Shown here: piece by piece, positions 30,466 to 42,200 of the stretch | How the letters are laid out: every line of letters begins with the position of its first letter | Numbering within the stretch: position 1 is the first letter of the stretch | Assembly (NCBI GenBank): GCA_032718475.1 | Contig: JAUCBJ010008663.1 | Location: 1-64,000 of the forward strand | DNA from: Nemertoderma westbladi | Taxonomy: Eukaryota; Xenacoelomorpha; Nemertodermatida; Nemertodermatidae | Direction of reading: 5' to 3' | DNA: 64,000 nt | Position numbers and translations under genes: made by a program | The notes under the pieces: generated by a model | Database searches by the model: none | Seen by the model: only the letters and a program-made list of their open reading frames with translations | Told to the model about the DNA's origin: nothing

Positions 30466-30515
30466 AAAAAGAATTCTGAATAGATTAAAATCTATTTCAA
30501 ATTTAAAAGCATAGA

Positions 30516-30528
30516 CTCGGGTGGGAGG
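30516..30528 (+). promoter_or_regulatory. BEL1 polypurine tract
   Basis: cgggtgggagg lies directly before the 3' LTR start (TG at 30529), the position of the plus-strand DNA primer in LTR elements. It is 50-60 bp after the Gag-Pol stop. Confidence 0.8.
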
Positions 30529-31494
30529 TGTTTCGCTCAGTATTAGGCCATGGCTCAATTTGCGGTCTGCATTCAGCAGTCTGTATATAGAAGGGCATGA
30601 TGAACGAGCCTATTGCTTTTAATTCTAATTTGTTGGACTGAAACAGAAATAGGTTAATTACGACTGGCAGACTGGTGATGGGTGCGATATTATGTTACTA
30701 CATCATGTAGGCCAAGGGCCATTATGTAACCACTGTACCGTTACCGGCTTACTGCAGTAACTTTACTGCAGTACCATAACCGCCGTACAAGTACCGTAAT
30801 AATACACTTTAGAGTATTCTTAGTTGTATTATTGATCTTAACCCGTCATTCTAACAATACTGTACTAAAATGAAATAACGTACCGTCGTATAGGACGGTA
30901 ATATATTTGTATTAAGAGTACCGGATTAATGTTTGGTGTACAAAAGTAATAATACCGGTACCAATCCAGTTTCTCTATATATACCTGTATTCAGCTGTCT
31001 TAATATATTTTGTATTAAGAGTACCGGATTAATGTTTGGTGTACAAAAGTAATAATACCGGTACCAATCCAGTTTCTCTATATATACATGTATTCAGCAG
31101 TCTCAGTCTAATTTAATAGGCCGTATATACACCATGAACTTGTATATATAATTCCCTTTGATTTATATAGTGATTATATATCTTAATTACCGGTACAAAT
31201 GGGATATGAACTGGTTCGAATCTTTACGTAACTTTACTACTTTCGACAGTTCGAGATATGGTTGTATGTTTTGTTTATGTATATAGTTCTGTAATTTGAC
31301 AAGTAGATTCAAGAAGTAATGAATGCGACAGTCTTCTTTGTTTGTACTGGTTATTGAAATTGGGTGGGTTATTTGATATTGGGACCGCTAAAACTGAAAA
31401 CATTATTGAAAGCAGAAATGGAAGTTCCCACAAATTTGACTGAATGCAGTGAAATACTTTGAAACCCCACTTTTTCACTGAATGCAGTGAAACA
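30529..31494 (+). repeat. BEL1 3' LTR
   Basis: 966 bp, identical by eye to the 5' LTR apart from one fewer 103-bp unit and one substitution that turns ATTAAA (24377) into ATTCAA (31307). It is followed by the right ccaga target copy at 31495-31499. Confidence 0.95.
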
Positions 31495-31565
31495 CCAGAA
31501 CACAATGCAAAATATTAGTATATGTAGTGAACTAGAATGTAATTAATTCAACTGTGCGGTCCAAC

Positions 31566-31748
31566 TCAACCGGGTTTATTTTCATTCCGAAGATGAATTC
31601 TCTCCATAGCTGCTCTCCTACTAACACAATGAACCGGCCCATAGAGATTCATTGACATCTGGAAATTCAAGGGCCTCATCGGTTGGCCGTCTCCATATCC
31701 CAGTTGATTTATTTTTGTTAAATTGTAAAATAATAATTTGAAGAACAA
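31566..31748 (-). CDS. Candidate exon W, copy C gene
   Basis: Paralogue of 10285-10467 with the same stop; one residue differs (NFQMSM here). It lies between exon Z (32392-33112) and the BEL1 insertion. Exon edges are uncertain and the family is unrecognised. Confidence 0.4.
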   Translation of the reverse strand: MFFKLLFYNLTKINQLGYGDGQPMRPLNFQMSMNLYGPVHCVSRRAAMERIHLRNENKPG

Positions 31749-32391
31749 TATTCATATTGTTGTCTATAAAAACATGTGTACCTTTCGTTCTATTAAGCGA
31801 AAATTTATGTTTGATAGCTTATTAGAAAGCTACGTAATTCAGGATTATTAATATGTAAAAAACTCTTTATAACTCTTTTGGGAAGTTACTCGTTAATGTG
31901 ATTTTATATAAAATGGCATTACGACCAGAACGCGTTGTGATTACGTAACTCCGTACGGCCACATTTACTATCAGTTTAGGTGGATAGAAAGCCAATATAT
32001 CATTTCGATTTGTAATTTTTCTTATGAAGTAAGTTTGGTGATTGTCTTATATACTTTTTAATCTACTTTCCAATAACAGAGGCGCGTTATTCTAACCAAA
32101 ACAAAAGTGTATGTCTAAAAAATGTATAAAGTGTTTGTCTTTCCGTGAAATTTGGGGTGCTGTTACTGGGTCCGACGGTATTTAATAATATTATTAATAA
32201 TACACCTAATAAATAATATAATAGTAATACTTTTAATAATAATTCATTACACTGTTTATTAACACACTATCATTACACATTATTTTACAATAGTTATTAT
32301 TACAAAGCATTTGAATCTCTACGTAACATGTAAGTAATTATTTTCTGAGGTTTGGGATATACTAGGATAGAGGTTCGATCCTCACTGCAGA

Positions 32392-33112
32392 TTAACTGTT
32401 GCTTATGGGAGGTAGTCTTGGGTGCAGCGAGGCAGTAGGTATACCGAGCTTTGTGATCGGTTGACACATAGGTAGAACCAATAGGGTGCAACGCCACTGT
32501 GGTGTTAATGTGGCGGCTGTGGCGGTGGTCCAATCTGGCGTAGGAACCGCGTCTAAGTCGGGCGTCGTACGAGCGCTCAAGTCGTCTGTGAATGTGGACG
32601 CGTCTGAAGCTGCAGAATGGACAGTCGCTAAAGACGACATGCTAGCGTAGTCAGTAGTTACTAAGGAAACCTTACTTACAGTCTGAGAACATTGCTTTGG
32701 TTCTGAAAAAAACATTTTGCGTGATTCCGAAGGAGTTTTACTACAATTTGGTGGTGTTTGACTATTTTGGTTTATAGGTTGTAGATTCGGAGTTTGGTTG
32801 CTGTCCTTCTGGTTGTCAGGCAGTTCAATAGTAGTCATGGAACGTTTTAGAGTATCTGAATCATTCTCTCGCATTACGCGTATGGACTTCCGGTCAGCCT
32901 CAGCCCGGACCCAATGGCCGTTAGAATCCATCTTGTATGTTCGTTCAAATGATACAACCACTTGAGGTCCTTCGGGGCAATCTATTGCACGGGCGACTAT
33001 CTCGTTGGCACCAACTTTGCTTCTATGGGGGCGAACTTCTTTGCGTGATGGTGGGAGATTTACAGTTAATTGCACCAATGGGGTTGTATCACGATTCTTC
33101 TTATCAATCGAT
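32392..33112 (-). CDS. Candidate exon Z, copy C, long form
   Basis: Same acceptor as copies A and B (exon start 33112), but the frame passes the point where A and B stop and runs on to 32392, adding about 54 residues (DLDAVPTPDWTTATAATL...). Against A/B I see changes such as SEAKQ to SEPKQ and RPRRSK to RPHRSK, and at least three synonymous changes in the NLPPSR stretch, a pattern expected of sequence once under coding constraint. BEL2 separates it from the upstream exon at 47518-47852, with which the splice phase could be compatible. Confidence 0.5.
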
Positions 33113-33177
33113 CTGAAAAATATAATTTTATCCAAATAAGTAATAATGTACAAGAGTTAATTATTAAATGTAATATT

Positions 33178-33819
33178 TGTAAGTGGATTCAATTCCGCCA
33201 CATTACCGTCACAAAGTTGGGACAGTGGCATTTTTAGTAATATGTTGGAGATACGAGATTAGCAGTTAACTAATCTCGTATCACAACCAACACCGGGGAC
33301 AGTACAAACCCCAAAGCCACACAAAGGGAGGGTAGAGGTCAAACCACCTCGGAAGGGGAAACAGCCAGCAGGGGCTAGAAACAGGGGGGGGGGGGGGGAA
33401 ACACTCCCAGAGAGTGAAAGGCGTGAAGTAGGTTATTAGCCAATAGGGGCGAAGGAGAGCATCCACTAGGTAAGAGGCCACAGTAATGTAGCAGTAGAGT
33501 AATATTGGTGTGTCGTATATTATCTACTTGCTACCGGTTTGTGTATCAGTTTACTCAGTTGTCAGTTTCAGTGCAGATGGGCGATATTGTTTCACCGTCA
33601 TCGTCGCCATTAACAACATTGGCTATTTAGTCACTATTACCGGTTTACTCAGTTATATTATATCAACTGTGCAATCAGTATTATCATCAGACCGTCGAAC
33701 AACAACATTAACTCAATTCAATTTTCTTTAACAGCCTCGGCCAAACAACCAGTGACATCCCAGCCTGCGGTGACGCGTACGAAACGATAACCCGGTCGGG
33801 ATCCCTTGATCCCGTCACA
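33178..33819 (+). repeat. BEL2 5' LTR
   Basis: 642 bp, TG...CA. It contains a run of 16 or so G near 33387 and a TATA-like tatatta at about 33517. The sequence just after it (gtaaaacaatccacc) shows neither a standard tRNA-end complement nor a long self-match to the LTR. Confidence 0.92.
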
Positions 33820-33880
33820 GTAAAACAATCCACCAACTGCTAAGAACTGTGACTGCTAGGGAAAGTAAAGTAAAGTAAGG

Positions 33881-34855
33881 ATGAGTGATAGAGAGCCCCG
33901 AGATCCAGAGGGAGAGAGGACACCGCCGCGGACCCCGGACGACACCAACCAAACGATCCGCGAGGCCGCGACGAGACGGTATCGACCTGCGACGCCGGAT
34001 TCGCCGACGAGGGACGATCCGGTACCCCAAGCGGAGGGCGGCCGTCAACCACGAGAGAGGGACGAGTCGACGCACGACGGCGGTCGGAGTACCGAAGTCG
34101 CCGGCCAGCCACAGGCTGAGGGCGACGGACGGCCCACCGGAACGGCGATGGTGGGGCCGCCGGTACGACCCCGAACCAGGAGAGGAGGAGGAGATGTCGG
34201 CGAAGAGGACGTCAGGACCAGCGATCGGCTTCGACGGGACTACAATGCCACCAAGAAACTGCTAAAGGAGGCCAGAGAGGGAGAGAATGTAAACCAGGGA
34301 AAGTTGAGCCAGTGGCTAGGTGAGTCGAATAAACATTTTCGGTATCTAGTTCGTTTTGGGCAGGGAGAACTGGCGAGTGAGAGAGCGAGGGGGGTCACCA
34401 CCGAACTATTCAAACTGTGGCGATCCGGGGTTATGGAGCCTGAAGTAGTGTATGTAGGGCCGTATTTAGTGGATGCCAGGGGAATTAAGTTAGTGGGTTG
34501 GGCGGATCCGCACGAGGGCAAACCCGAGGTTAACCCCGAGGATTTGGTCTCATCGGTTAGCGAGAACCCCAGAAAGTGGGGGAAAGTTAGTAGGACAGAG
34601 AGACGATGGGGGTCCGTCGTGACCAATAAGTCCGCTACATCCTCCGCAAAAGCAAGAAGGGTGTTAGAGATAGATCTGGCGTGTCAACTAGACATGGTGG
34701 CGCTAGACCAGAAAGAATTAGAGAGGCAGTTGGATGAGGGAACTGCGTTGTTAGAGAAAGAGAGGGAGCTGGCGAAGGAGTGTAGAGAGAGGGCCGAGAG
34801 GGTGGCGAGAAACTGTAGGGAGTGGGAAGAAAGAGAGATGAGCGAGCGTAAATAG
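33881..34855 (+). pseudogene. BEL2 5' Gag region, coiled-coil, broken
   Basis: ATG at 33881 opens 324 residues: an Arg/Pro/Asp-rich disordered head, then a helical segment and a charged E/R/K coiled coil. A TAG at 34853-34855 stops it, but the same frame stays open beyond through a 33-bp tandem repeat (about 34850-34955, ERETRVEN-type units) until a TGA near 34964. The stops therefore look like nonsense mutations in a longer Gag. No close family recognised. Confidence 0.6.
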
Positions 34856-35082
34856 TGCGAGGAGCGGGAGACGAGAGTAGAGAACGAGCGTAAAGAGCGA
34901 GAGACGAGAGTAGAGAACGAGCGTAGAGAGCGAGAGACGAGAGTAGAGAACGAGCGCAAAGAGTGAGAGGCGAGAGAGGTAGCGAGGGCAGAGAGAGAAG
35001 CAAATGCTCAGGGAGCGGGAGGCGAGAGAAACAGAGTTAGCGAACCAGAGTTTACGAGAGGATAAAGAGAGAGAGAGAGAGA

Positions 35083-35769
35083 GTGGGAAAGCGCATGCGG
35101 GATGACATGCATGCCCGGTTAAGGGGGCTTATGCAGTATCAGGCCAAGCAGAAGCGCCGACTAGAACTGGCGCAATTGGGATTATCTGAGAGTGAGGCTG
35201 GCTCGTGTAGTATTTACGAGGAGCCAGAAGTAATGGAAACATTTGTTAATACTCCACTTACAGGGACCGACGACAGACCCAAGACTGGTGTAACCGTACG
35301 GGCGGGGGGTAATAATAATAATACGTTAGAAGGCATTAATATTAATAGTATCGCAGTAGACAACCCTAATCAAACTTTCATTGCAGGAAATATTATTTTG
35401 CCCGGTAATAATAATTTAAATCCGAATAATCCTAATTTAAATATAGAAAATAATTCAAATAATCCGAATTTAAATACACAAAGTAATTCAAATAATTTAA
35501 ATTTAAATATGCAGAATAATCTAAATAATAATTTTAATTCAAACGAGCAAAATAATCCCGATTCCAATCTAAATATACAAAATAATTTAAATAATAATCC
35601 GAATTCAGAACAGAATAATTTAAATAATTTAGACGGTAATCTTGTTGATAATGGTGCTATTAATATGAACGCGGCAGACATAGGTGGTCTGACCAGCGAG
35701 AGCCTGCAAGGCCACGTAGTTAGTACGCAGGGAGTAGCGGGGGTGAGTCAACCCGACGGGAGCCTGTAA
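35083..35769 (+). pseudogene. BEL2 Gag segment with Asn-rich tract
   Basis: Open frame of 228 codons in a different phase from the upstream Gag, starting without a natural first ATG. Residues at about 35310-35640 are a low-complexity Asn/Leu/Ser run built from NNLNLN-type repeats, an AT-rich island in a GC-rich element. After it the frame closes near two runs of G (35890-35911 and 35950-35960). Confidence 0.5.
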
Positions 35770-36250
35770 GGCCACGCAGTAGTAGAGGGAGAGGCGGGGG
35801 TGAATAGACCCAGCCGCAGTAGAGATAGTGCGTCGAATAGAGAGGGGCGTAGAAGCGAAGTAGGAGATAGTGAAGCAATACGTGGCGAGTGGGGGGGGGG
35901 GGGGGGGGGGGGCTACGGGCGCCCCACGACGAGAGATTAGTGGCGAGAGGGGGGGGGGGGGGCAGAGAATGTCCATCCCACAGGCGTCGGCGGGTAATGC
36001 ACGGGGCGAGTTAGGTGAACCGCAGCACCCAGCGACGGATAGTAGGGGGATTACGAATATCCCCAGCGGCGTACAACCGGCTAGAGAGAGGGGGGTTGGC
36101 GTCGTGAGCGGGCCAGCGATGAGACGTCGAGCCCAGTCAGAAGACGGAAGAAGAACGGTGTGGTTTAACCGGGAGGTCGACGAGAGATCTCATGAGTGGG
36201 GATGCTACACTGAAGAGAGAATAAGATAAGAGAATAGAAGAAGCGTTGCT

Positions 36251-37417
36251 ATGAGTGACCGGAGAGCGACGATGGATAGCGAGCCGTCGGTAGTAGAGAT
36301 GGAGTTGGAGAGTCAGTGGGGACGAACTCCGGGAGATTGCCGTTGCCCTGGAGAGACGCAGCCTGGCGAGGTATATTATACGCCGGGAGAGGGGTACAGG
36401 ACGTACCGGTACGAGGACGAGAACAGAAGAGGGGATCGAAGAGAAACCTCCCGACGGGATATAGCTGCCAATCAAGAGTACGGTAGTCGCGGGGAGGACT
36501 TCTTGGATTATTCGAGAAGGTTAAACTTCGGTCCAGAAGGACACATACAGACTGCAGGACATACTGTAGGCCTTACTGCACATACTATAGGCCATGCTGG
36601 GAGAGATAGTGTAGGCGATAGGGTAGCGCGAACAACGGGATTAGATCCGGAAGTCGTGGCGTATATACCGGTAAGTAGGCAAGGAGTGGATAGGCCTATA
36701 CCGGTACCAGCACAGCAGTATGACTATAATATGCAGGGACATAACATATATCCAGGGGAGGGGAGAGTTATTGCGGATAGGTGTACGGGCCCCAATATAT
36801 TAACATCAACCCCAGTACCAAACATACCACCGGGGGGGGGGGGGGGGGGGGGGGGGCAGGGTGACATTCCCCCATTACAATATCAACAATACACTCAAAC
36901 AGGAATAAGAACATCGAACCCCCTGGACGAGAACAGATCTTGCGACACGGAGATATGGAGGGGGCCGTTACCCCCAATGGTATATCAGACGCAAAGAAAG
37001 TCAACAGGCCCGACGGGCGGACCGCACCCAACAGGAGAATCTGTACAGCATCCCTCGAACCCTTTGGAAGCACAGGCAATGGGAATGGCAACACTAATCG
37101 ATGCGCTCAAGACCAGGATCGAATTACCACCAGTAGAGCCATTTAAATTCGACGGAAGCAGGCCGGAAGAATACCTGCAATTCCGACGCATGTACAGCAA
37201 CGACATATTAACTAAGAACCTGATGCAGGCGGAGTGCCTAAAATCTCTACAGGTATACACAGGAGGCCCAGCGTACGACATCGTGAGGCAGTATCAGGGC
37301 ATCGAGGGTGGCTTCACGACTGCATGGCGGGCCCTAGACAGGGAATACGGACACCCAGCCAAGATCATCCAGCCAGCAGACCTTAATGGGGATAACATCG
37401 GGTGGCCTACAGGATAA
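36251..37417 (+). pseudogene. BEL2 Gag (DUF1759-like), frameshifted
   Basis: ATG at 36251 opens 388 residues. A poly-G run (36834-36856) encodes poly-Gly, followed by a BEL-type Gag core (PFKFDGSRPEEYLQFRRMY near 37140). The frame is lost at about 37390-37417, and the homologous sequence continues in another phase at 37386-37814 (TFANKVEKVL...). A further phase change or stop lies before the zinc knuckle at 38100. This is a Gag-Pol frame decayed by small indels. Confidence 0.7.
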
Positions 37418-38033
37418 CCCTGTTATCATAAAGACCTTTGCGAACAAGGTCGAGAAGGTGTTAATCGTGCTGAAAACACTGGACGCGCCATACAAACTCA
37501 ACGCATCTAATAATATCACCACGATAGCGCAGGCACTGCCGATCTGGCTGCGCAATAAATGGAGGAAGATCGCCTTCTCCACCCGGGAGAAGAAAGGTGC
37601 GGAACCGGGCCTTGCGGAAATGTCGAACTTCCTCAACTACGAAGCAGAGTTAATCACGGACCCAGTCTACAGCGAGGATAGTCTGGGGAAGGCGCCGAGG
37701 GCCGAATACAACAGGCCGAAGCCAGAACATAATGCGGCAAATGCGTTGCCAAAATTAAGACAATCCAATCCCTACCATACGCGGCGACACAGGGGACGGC
37801 AAGTCCACAGATAGCTGGGAGTGGGGCCAGACTGTGGCACGAACAGGGACAAAATAACAACACAAACAAATATAATCCCAACACACCCAGTAGGGCAAAC
37901 CCAAATAACCAAAACACTAAACCGGTACACGTGAACCTAAGCGCAATACGTGTAGGGCTATATAGGGAACGTTACAACCCAGAATACAAGACATAACGAC
38001 ATAACATAACATAAAGACAGAACCCATAAGACC

Positions 38034-41000
38034 ATGGACTGTAAGCATTGGCAGGCGTTACCCGAACAAGATCAGAAAGCCTATGCGGATAAGAATGGAA
38101 TTTGTCACCGATGTGTGGTAGGAGGACACAAGGTTGAAGAGTGTAAGGAGACACCAGTAAGATTCGGTCAAGGCAAAGGTCAAACACTGGCGACAATCAC
38201 CATAGGGGCAAAGAAAAGGGGAATGGTGCTACTGGGGGTGGTACCGGTGAGGGTAATAGGAGAGGGCGGTCGATCAGTTACTACCTTGATGCTGGTCGAC
38301 AGCGGAGCAGCCTTCACATTGGTGGAGAATTGGGTGGCCGAAGAGATAGGGTTACAGATGAGGCCAAGCAGAATCGAGGTAACTACCATATCCAGCAAAG
38401 ATGAGGTCCTGGAGATGAGGACGGGAAGGTGCCAGATATCAGCGATAGCACCAGGATGTGACTATGGGGCGACCATCAACCCCATTCAGGTGATAGAATT
38501 GATCAACATAAACGCCAGGCAACCAACCAACATCGAGGTCGAGCAATACAGATTCCTGGACAACACTGATTTCTCGATACTGGAGGTGGACGTCAGGAAG
38601 GTATCCATCATAGTGGGAATGGACTGCCCGACGGCTCACGAAAGAGTACAGACGATCTTCGGAGAAGAAAGACAGCGTGATCCGATGGCAATTCTCACAC
38701 CATTCGGATGGACGCTGAGCGTTCCAATCAAAACCAAAATTCCATTTAGGATGTCGGAGACATCGGGGTGCATGTTCGCGGGAACTATGAGGGAGATGGA
38801 AGATGAAGGAGCAGAGGAGCAGCTGAAGAAAATGTTGAGACAGGATTTTGAGGGACTAAAGGAGACCGGGGTTGGAACCTCGGTAGAGGATAAACAAGCA
38901 GTACAGAGTGTGAAGGAGTCGATGAGATGCGACGAGGGGCGGTGCACCATAGGCATGGTGTGGAAACAGCCAAAACTACTGCTACCCGAGAACAAGGGGA
39001 TGGTACTCACGAGGCTTCGCAAACTGAAGCAAACACTGAAACGGAGTCCCGAGAAGGATGAGTACATCCATAAGACAATAAAGAAGTACGTCGAGAAAGG
39101 ATGGGCCGTGGAGTTACCGGTCGACGAACCAAACATGGACAGGACCTACTACCTGCCACTTCATGTGGCCTGAGACCCAAAGAAGGGTAAACTGCGGATG
39201 GTGGTTGACGCATAGGCTAAAACCAATGGCAAGTGTCTAAACGACTATCAGCTGGAGGGCCCCAATATCTACAACTCGGGGATTGAGGTCTTATTGAGAT
39301 TTAGAAATGGGAGACACGCCTTCACCTGCGACATCGAAGGCATGTTCAACCAGGTCCGTGTGACGGAGGAGGACAGCGACAGCCAGCGCTTCCTATGGTA
39401 CAACGGCGATGAGGAGCCGTCGACAATACCGATGTACAAGATGGTGGTGCAGAACATGGGGGCCAAGTCGTCCTCATTCACGACGACTGTGGCTGTAAGA
39501 GATACAGTAGAGGGGAAGTATAGCGCCAAAGTGATCGATATGATTCGACACGGCTTCTATGTAGATGACGGGATGGAGTCTGGAAACACGGTTAAAGAAT
39601 TACTGGACACAGGGCGCGAGGTTCGCGACATCCTGAAAGGATCCGGATTTAACCTGACCAAGTTTCAGTCCAGCTCAGAGGAGTTTATGAAAGCCATAGA
39701 GGACAGGCGGCCAGAGTCGACCATGGACAACCCCACAACAGCCAAGGGAAAGGACATGGAGGATAAGAGGGTAGAGTCTCAGAAAAAGGCACTGGGGATC
39801 ATGTGGAACCGGGAAACAGACGAGTTCAAGTACCAACTGAGCCAGGAGAGCGCGGAGATCCACACAAAGAGGGGCTATGTATCGTACATAGCAAGGATAT
39901 ACAATCCCTTAGGCCTGGCATCCCCATTGTTAGTCACGGGGAAGCAGATACTTAAGAAAGTATATGAGTTAAAGGACGAGTGGGATACGGAGGTCCCGGA
40001 AGAGATAAGCAAGCAATGGAGCAAGTGGACGGGGAGTCTAGAACAGATGGGGACGTACAGCATGCCACGCGTGTATTTCCCGGACGGGGACATGATGGAT
40101 CTGGACCTACACATGTTCTCCGATGCATCATTGGAAGCATACGGAGCGGCACTCTACCTAGTACAGCGAAAGGGGGCTCATAAGCCCAGACTTGCATTCA
40201 GTAAAGCAAAGTCAATGCCGCCAGATTCAGCGTCAGTCCCGAAACTCGAGTTGACAGCTGCAAGATTAGGAGTAAGGACCACAGCCTACTTGATGGACAC
40301 TATTCCCAACATAGTGGAAACACACTACTGGACGGACTCCATGGTAGTGCTCGGGTGGCTGCACAACGAGAAGACAAGATACCCTAAATTCGTCGCGAAT
40401 AGGGTGGACGAAATAAGGGCAACGATGGACTTGGAAAGGTGGCACTACTGCCCTACGGATGAGAACCCAGCAGACTTGTTATCGAGGGGCGTGGCACGCC
40501 ACACTTTCTCAAAGAAGGAAGTGTTGTGGCCGCACGGGCCACACTTCCTGAACAATAGATCGGCCTGGCCACCAATGAAGAAGGTGGACCCGGGCTCAGA
40601 GGAGATGGCACCAGGGGAAGAGGGAGAAGATTCAGAAGGTGAAGAGATATATAGTCTGATGATGAGGGAAGTCAGGGAAGTGCAACCGAAATTAGAGCCA
40701 TGCGACAACCTGATGGATAGGCTACTCAGCTACAGCTCAAGCTGGTACAAGACCAAGAAGTTGGTAGCGTACTGGATGGCCTACTGGGATTTCCTCAAGG
40801 GAGTTGGCAAGGACGCCAAGAGGAAACCAAACATCAATCAGGAGGGAGCGGCTAAGGCCGTGATACGGTACGAACAGAGAAAGAACTACGGCGACGAAGT
40901 GGATCGAGTTAGCAAGCAACAACATCTTCGTCAGGATAGCGAGCTAATCACGCTGTCACCACAACTCAACGATGACGAGATTCTGGTGATGAATTCCAGA

Positions 41001-42200
41001 GTGCTGAATAACAACAGCCTTATCATCCCACCAAAACCCATTATCATCCCCAACAGATCGCCGATAGTCCACCAGATCATTTGGGACTCCCACAAGTCGA
41101 TATTACACGGAGGCACCAACCAGACCCTCACAGAGATACGGAGGACCTTCTGGATCGTGCAGCTAAGGAAGAAGGTAAAGGCAGTAGTGGGGCAGTGCCA
41201 GACCTGCCGACGGACGAGAAAGGAGAGGGCCGTACCGGAGATGGCGCCATTACTGGCCAGTAGGGTGAGACAGCACGGCCCGCCATTCACGCACTGCGGC
41301 GTAGACATGTTTGGGCCAATTAAGATCAAGGTGATGCGACACACGGAGAAACGATACGGCATCATCTTCGTATGTAACAACACGAGGGCAGTAGGAATAG
41401 AACTCGCCCAAGACGCCACGGCATCGGCATTCATCAATGCCTTAGAGAGATTTAGAGACCGCAAAGGTGGAACGATCGCAGTGATCTATTCCGACAATGG
41501 AACCAACTTTGTGGGAGCGGAGAACGAGTTGGCGGAGGCCTTGGACATCCTAGAAGGAGAAGAGGTCAGGGCAGCCATGAGGAGACGACAGGTGAAGTGG
41601 GAAAGGAGGACGCCGTATGCGCCACATACTTTAGGATGCGTCGAGAGGCTTGTGGGTAGTTCCAAGCGTCTGATGACGAAGTTGATGAACACCCACATGG
41701 TGACAGAGGACATTCTAAGAACGGTGCTAGCTATGTGTGAGGTGATCATTAATAGCAGACTGCTATACCCGGAGAATGACGACCCGGAATCACTAGTCGT
41801 GCTAACACCGAGCCACTTTCTGATGGAAAGGCCAGCGACCATCGACATGCGGGGTGTAGACCCAGATGACATACACTCCCGACCGAGTTGGAAAGTCTCC
41901 AAGGCGATAAGCGCCGAGTATTGGAGGAGGTGGGTCGAGGAATACCTACCCACGTTACACAGGAGCAGCAAGTGGAGAAACACCACTAGAGAGTTAAAGA
42001 AAGGTGACTTAGTGATCGTCACTGACGACACAATCATCAACAATCAGTGGAGGCTAGCGAGAGTAGTAGACACTTACCCCAACGATGATGGAAGAGTCCG
42101 ATCGGTGGAAGTGCGGATAGGGGGTAAGATAGGAGCGAAAGATAGAAAGACCTACAGGAGGGCTGTAGGAAAGTGCTTCCTATTAGAAGGGGCACCATAG
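38034..42200 (+). pseudogene. BEL2 Pol (PR-RT-RH-IN) with two in-frame stops
   Basis: One phase runs from 38034 to 42200, interrupted only by TGA at 39171-39173 and TAG near 39211. It has a zinc knuckle CHRC...GH...C near 38105, a protease with canonical DSGAA (about 38300), RT with FYVDDG (about 39560), RNase H (DASLEAYGAA, ELTAARLG, NPADLLSRG), integrase (HGGTNQ zinc region near 41105, VDMFGP, YSDNGTNF, CVERLVG) and a C-terminal strand-rich domain. The two stops fall between the first RT motifs, so this copy cannot make full-length Pol without readthrough. Everything else looks intact. Confidence 0.88.

Larger units (their letters stand above)
23496..31494 (+). mobile_element. BEL1: young, apparently intact BEL/Pao LTR retrotransposon
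   Basis: 8.0-kb element with LTRs at 23496-24564 and 30529-31494, TGTTTC...GAAACA ends and a ccaga 5-bp duplication. It has a single 1.96-k-residue Gag-Pol frame. The LTRs differ by eye at only one substitution (24381 A versus 31310-31311 region C) plus one 103-bp tandem-repeat unit, so insertion is recent. The domain order (Gag, zinc knuckle, protease, RT, RNase H, integrase, C-terminal domain) is that of BEL/Pao. Confidence 0.96.
31495..33177. repeat. Block R remainder and segmental duplication copy C
   Basis: Continues block R after BEL1, then from 31798 repeats copies A and B until BEL2 enters at 33178. It is more diverged from A and B than they are from each other. Candidate exons W and Z lie here; 31749-32391 is AT-rich with no further gene. 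Confidence 0.92.

Noticed and set aside
33387-33402. Poly-G runs here and at 35890, 36834, 47000 and 48242 as G-quadruplex regulators
   Set aside because: Homopolymer lengths are unreliable in assemblies and the runs differ between the two LTR copies; no regulatory context seen.
33820-33850. Self-priming site in BEL2 similar to BEL1
   Set aside because: The best LTR match to the post-LTR sequence is about 7 nt (attgttt), which is expected by chance.
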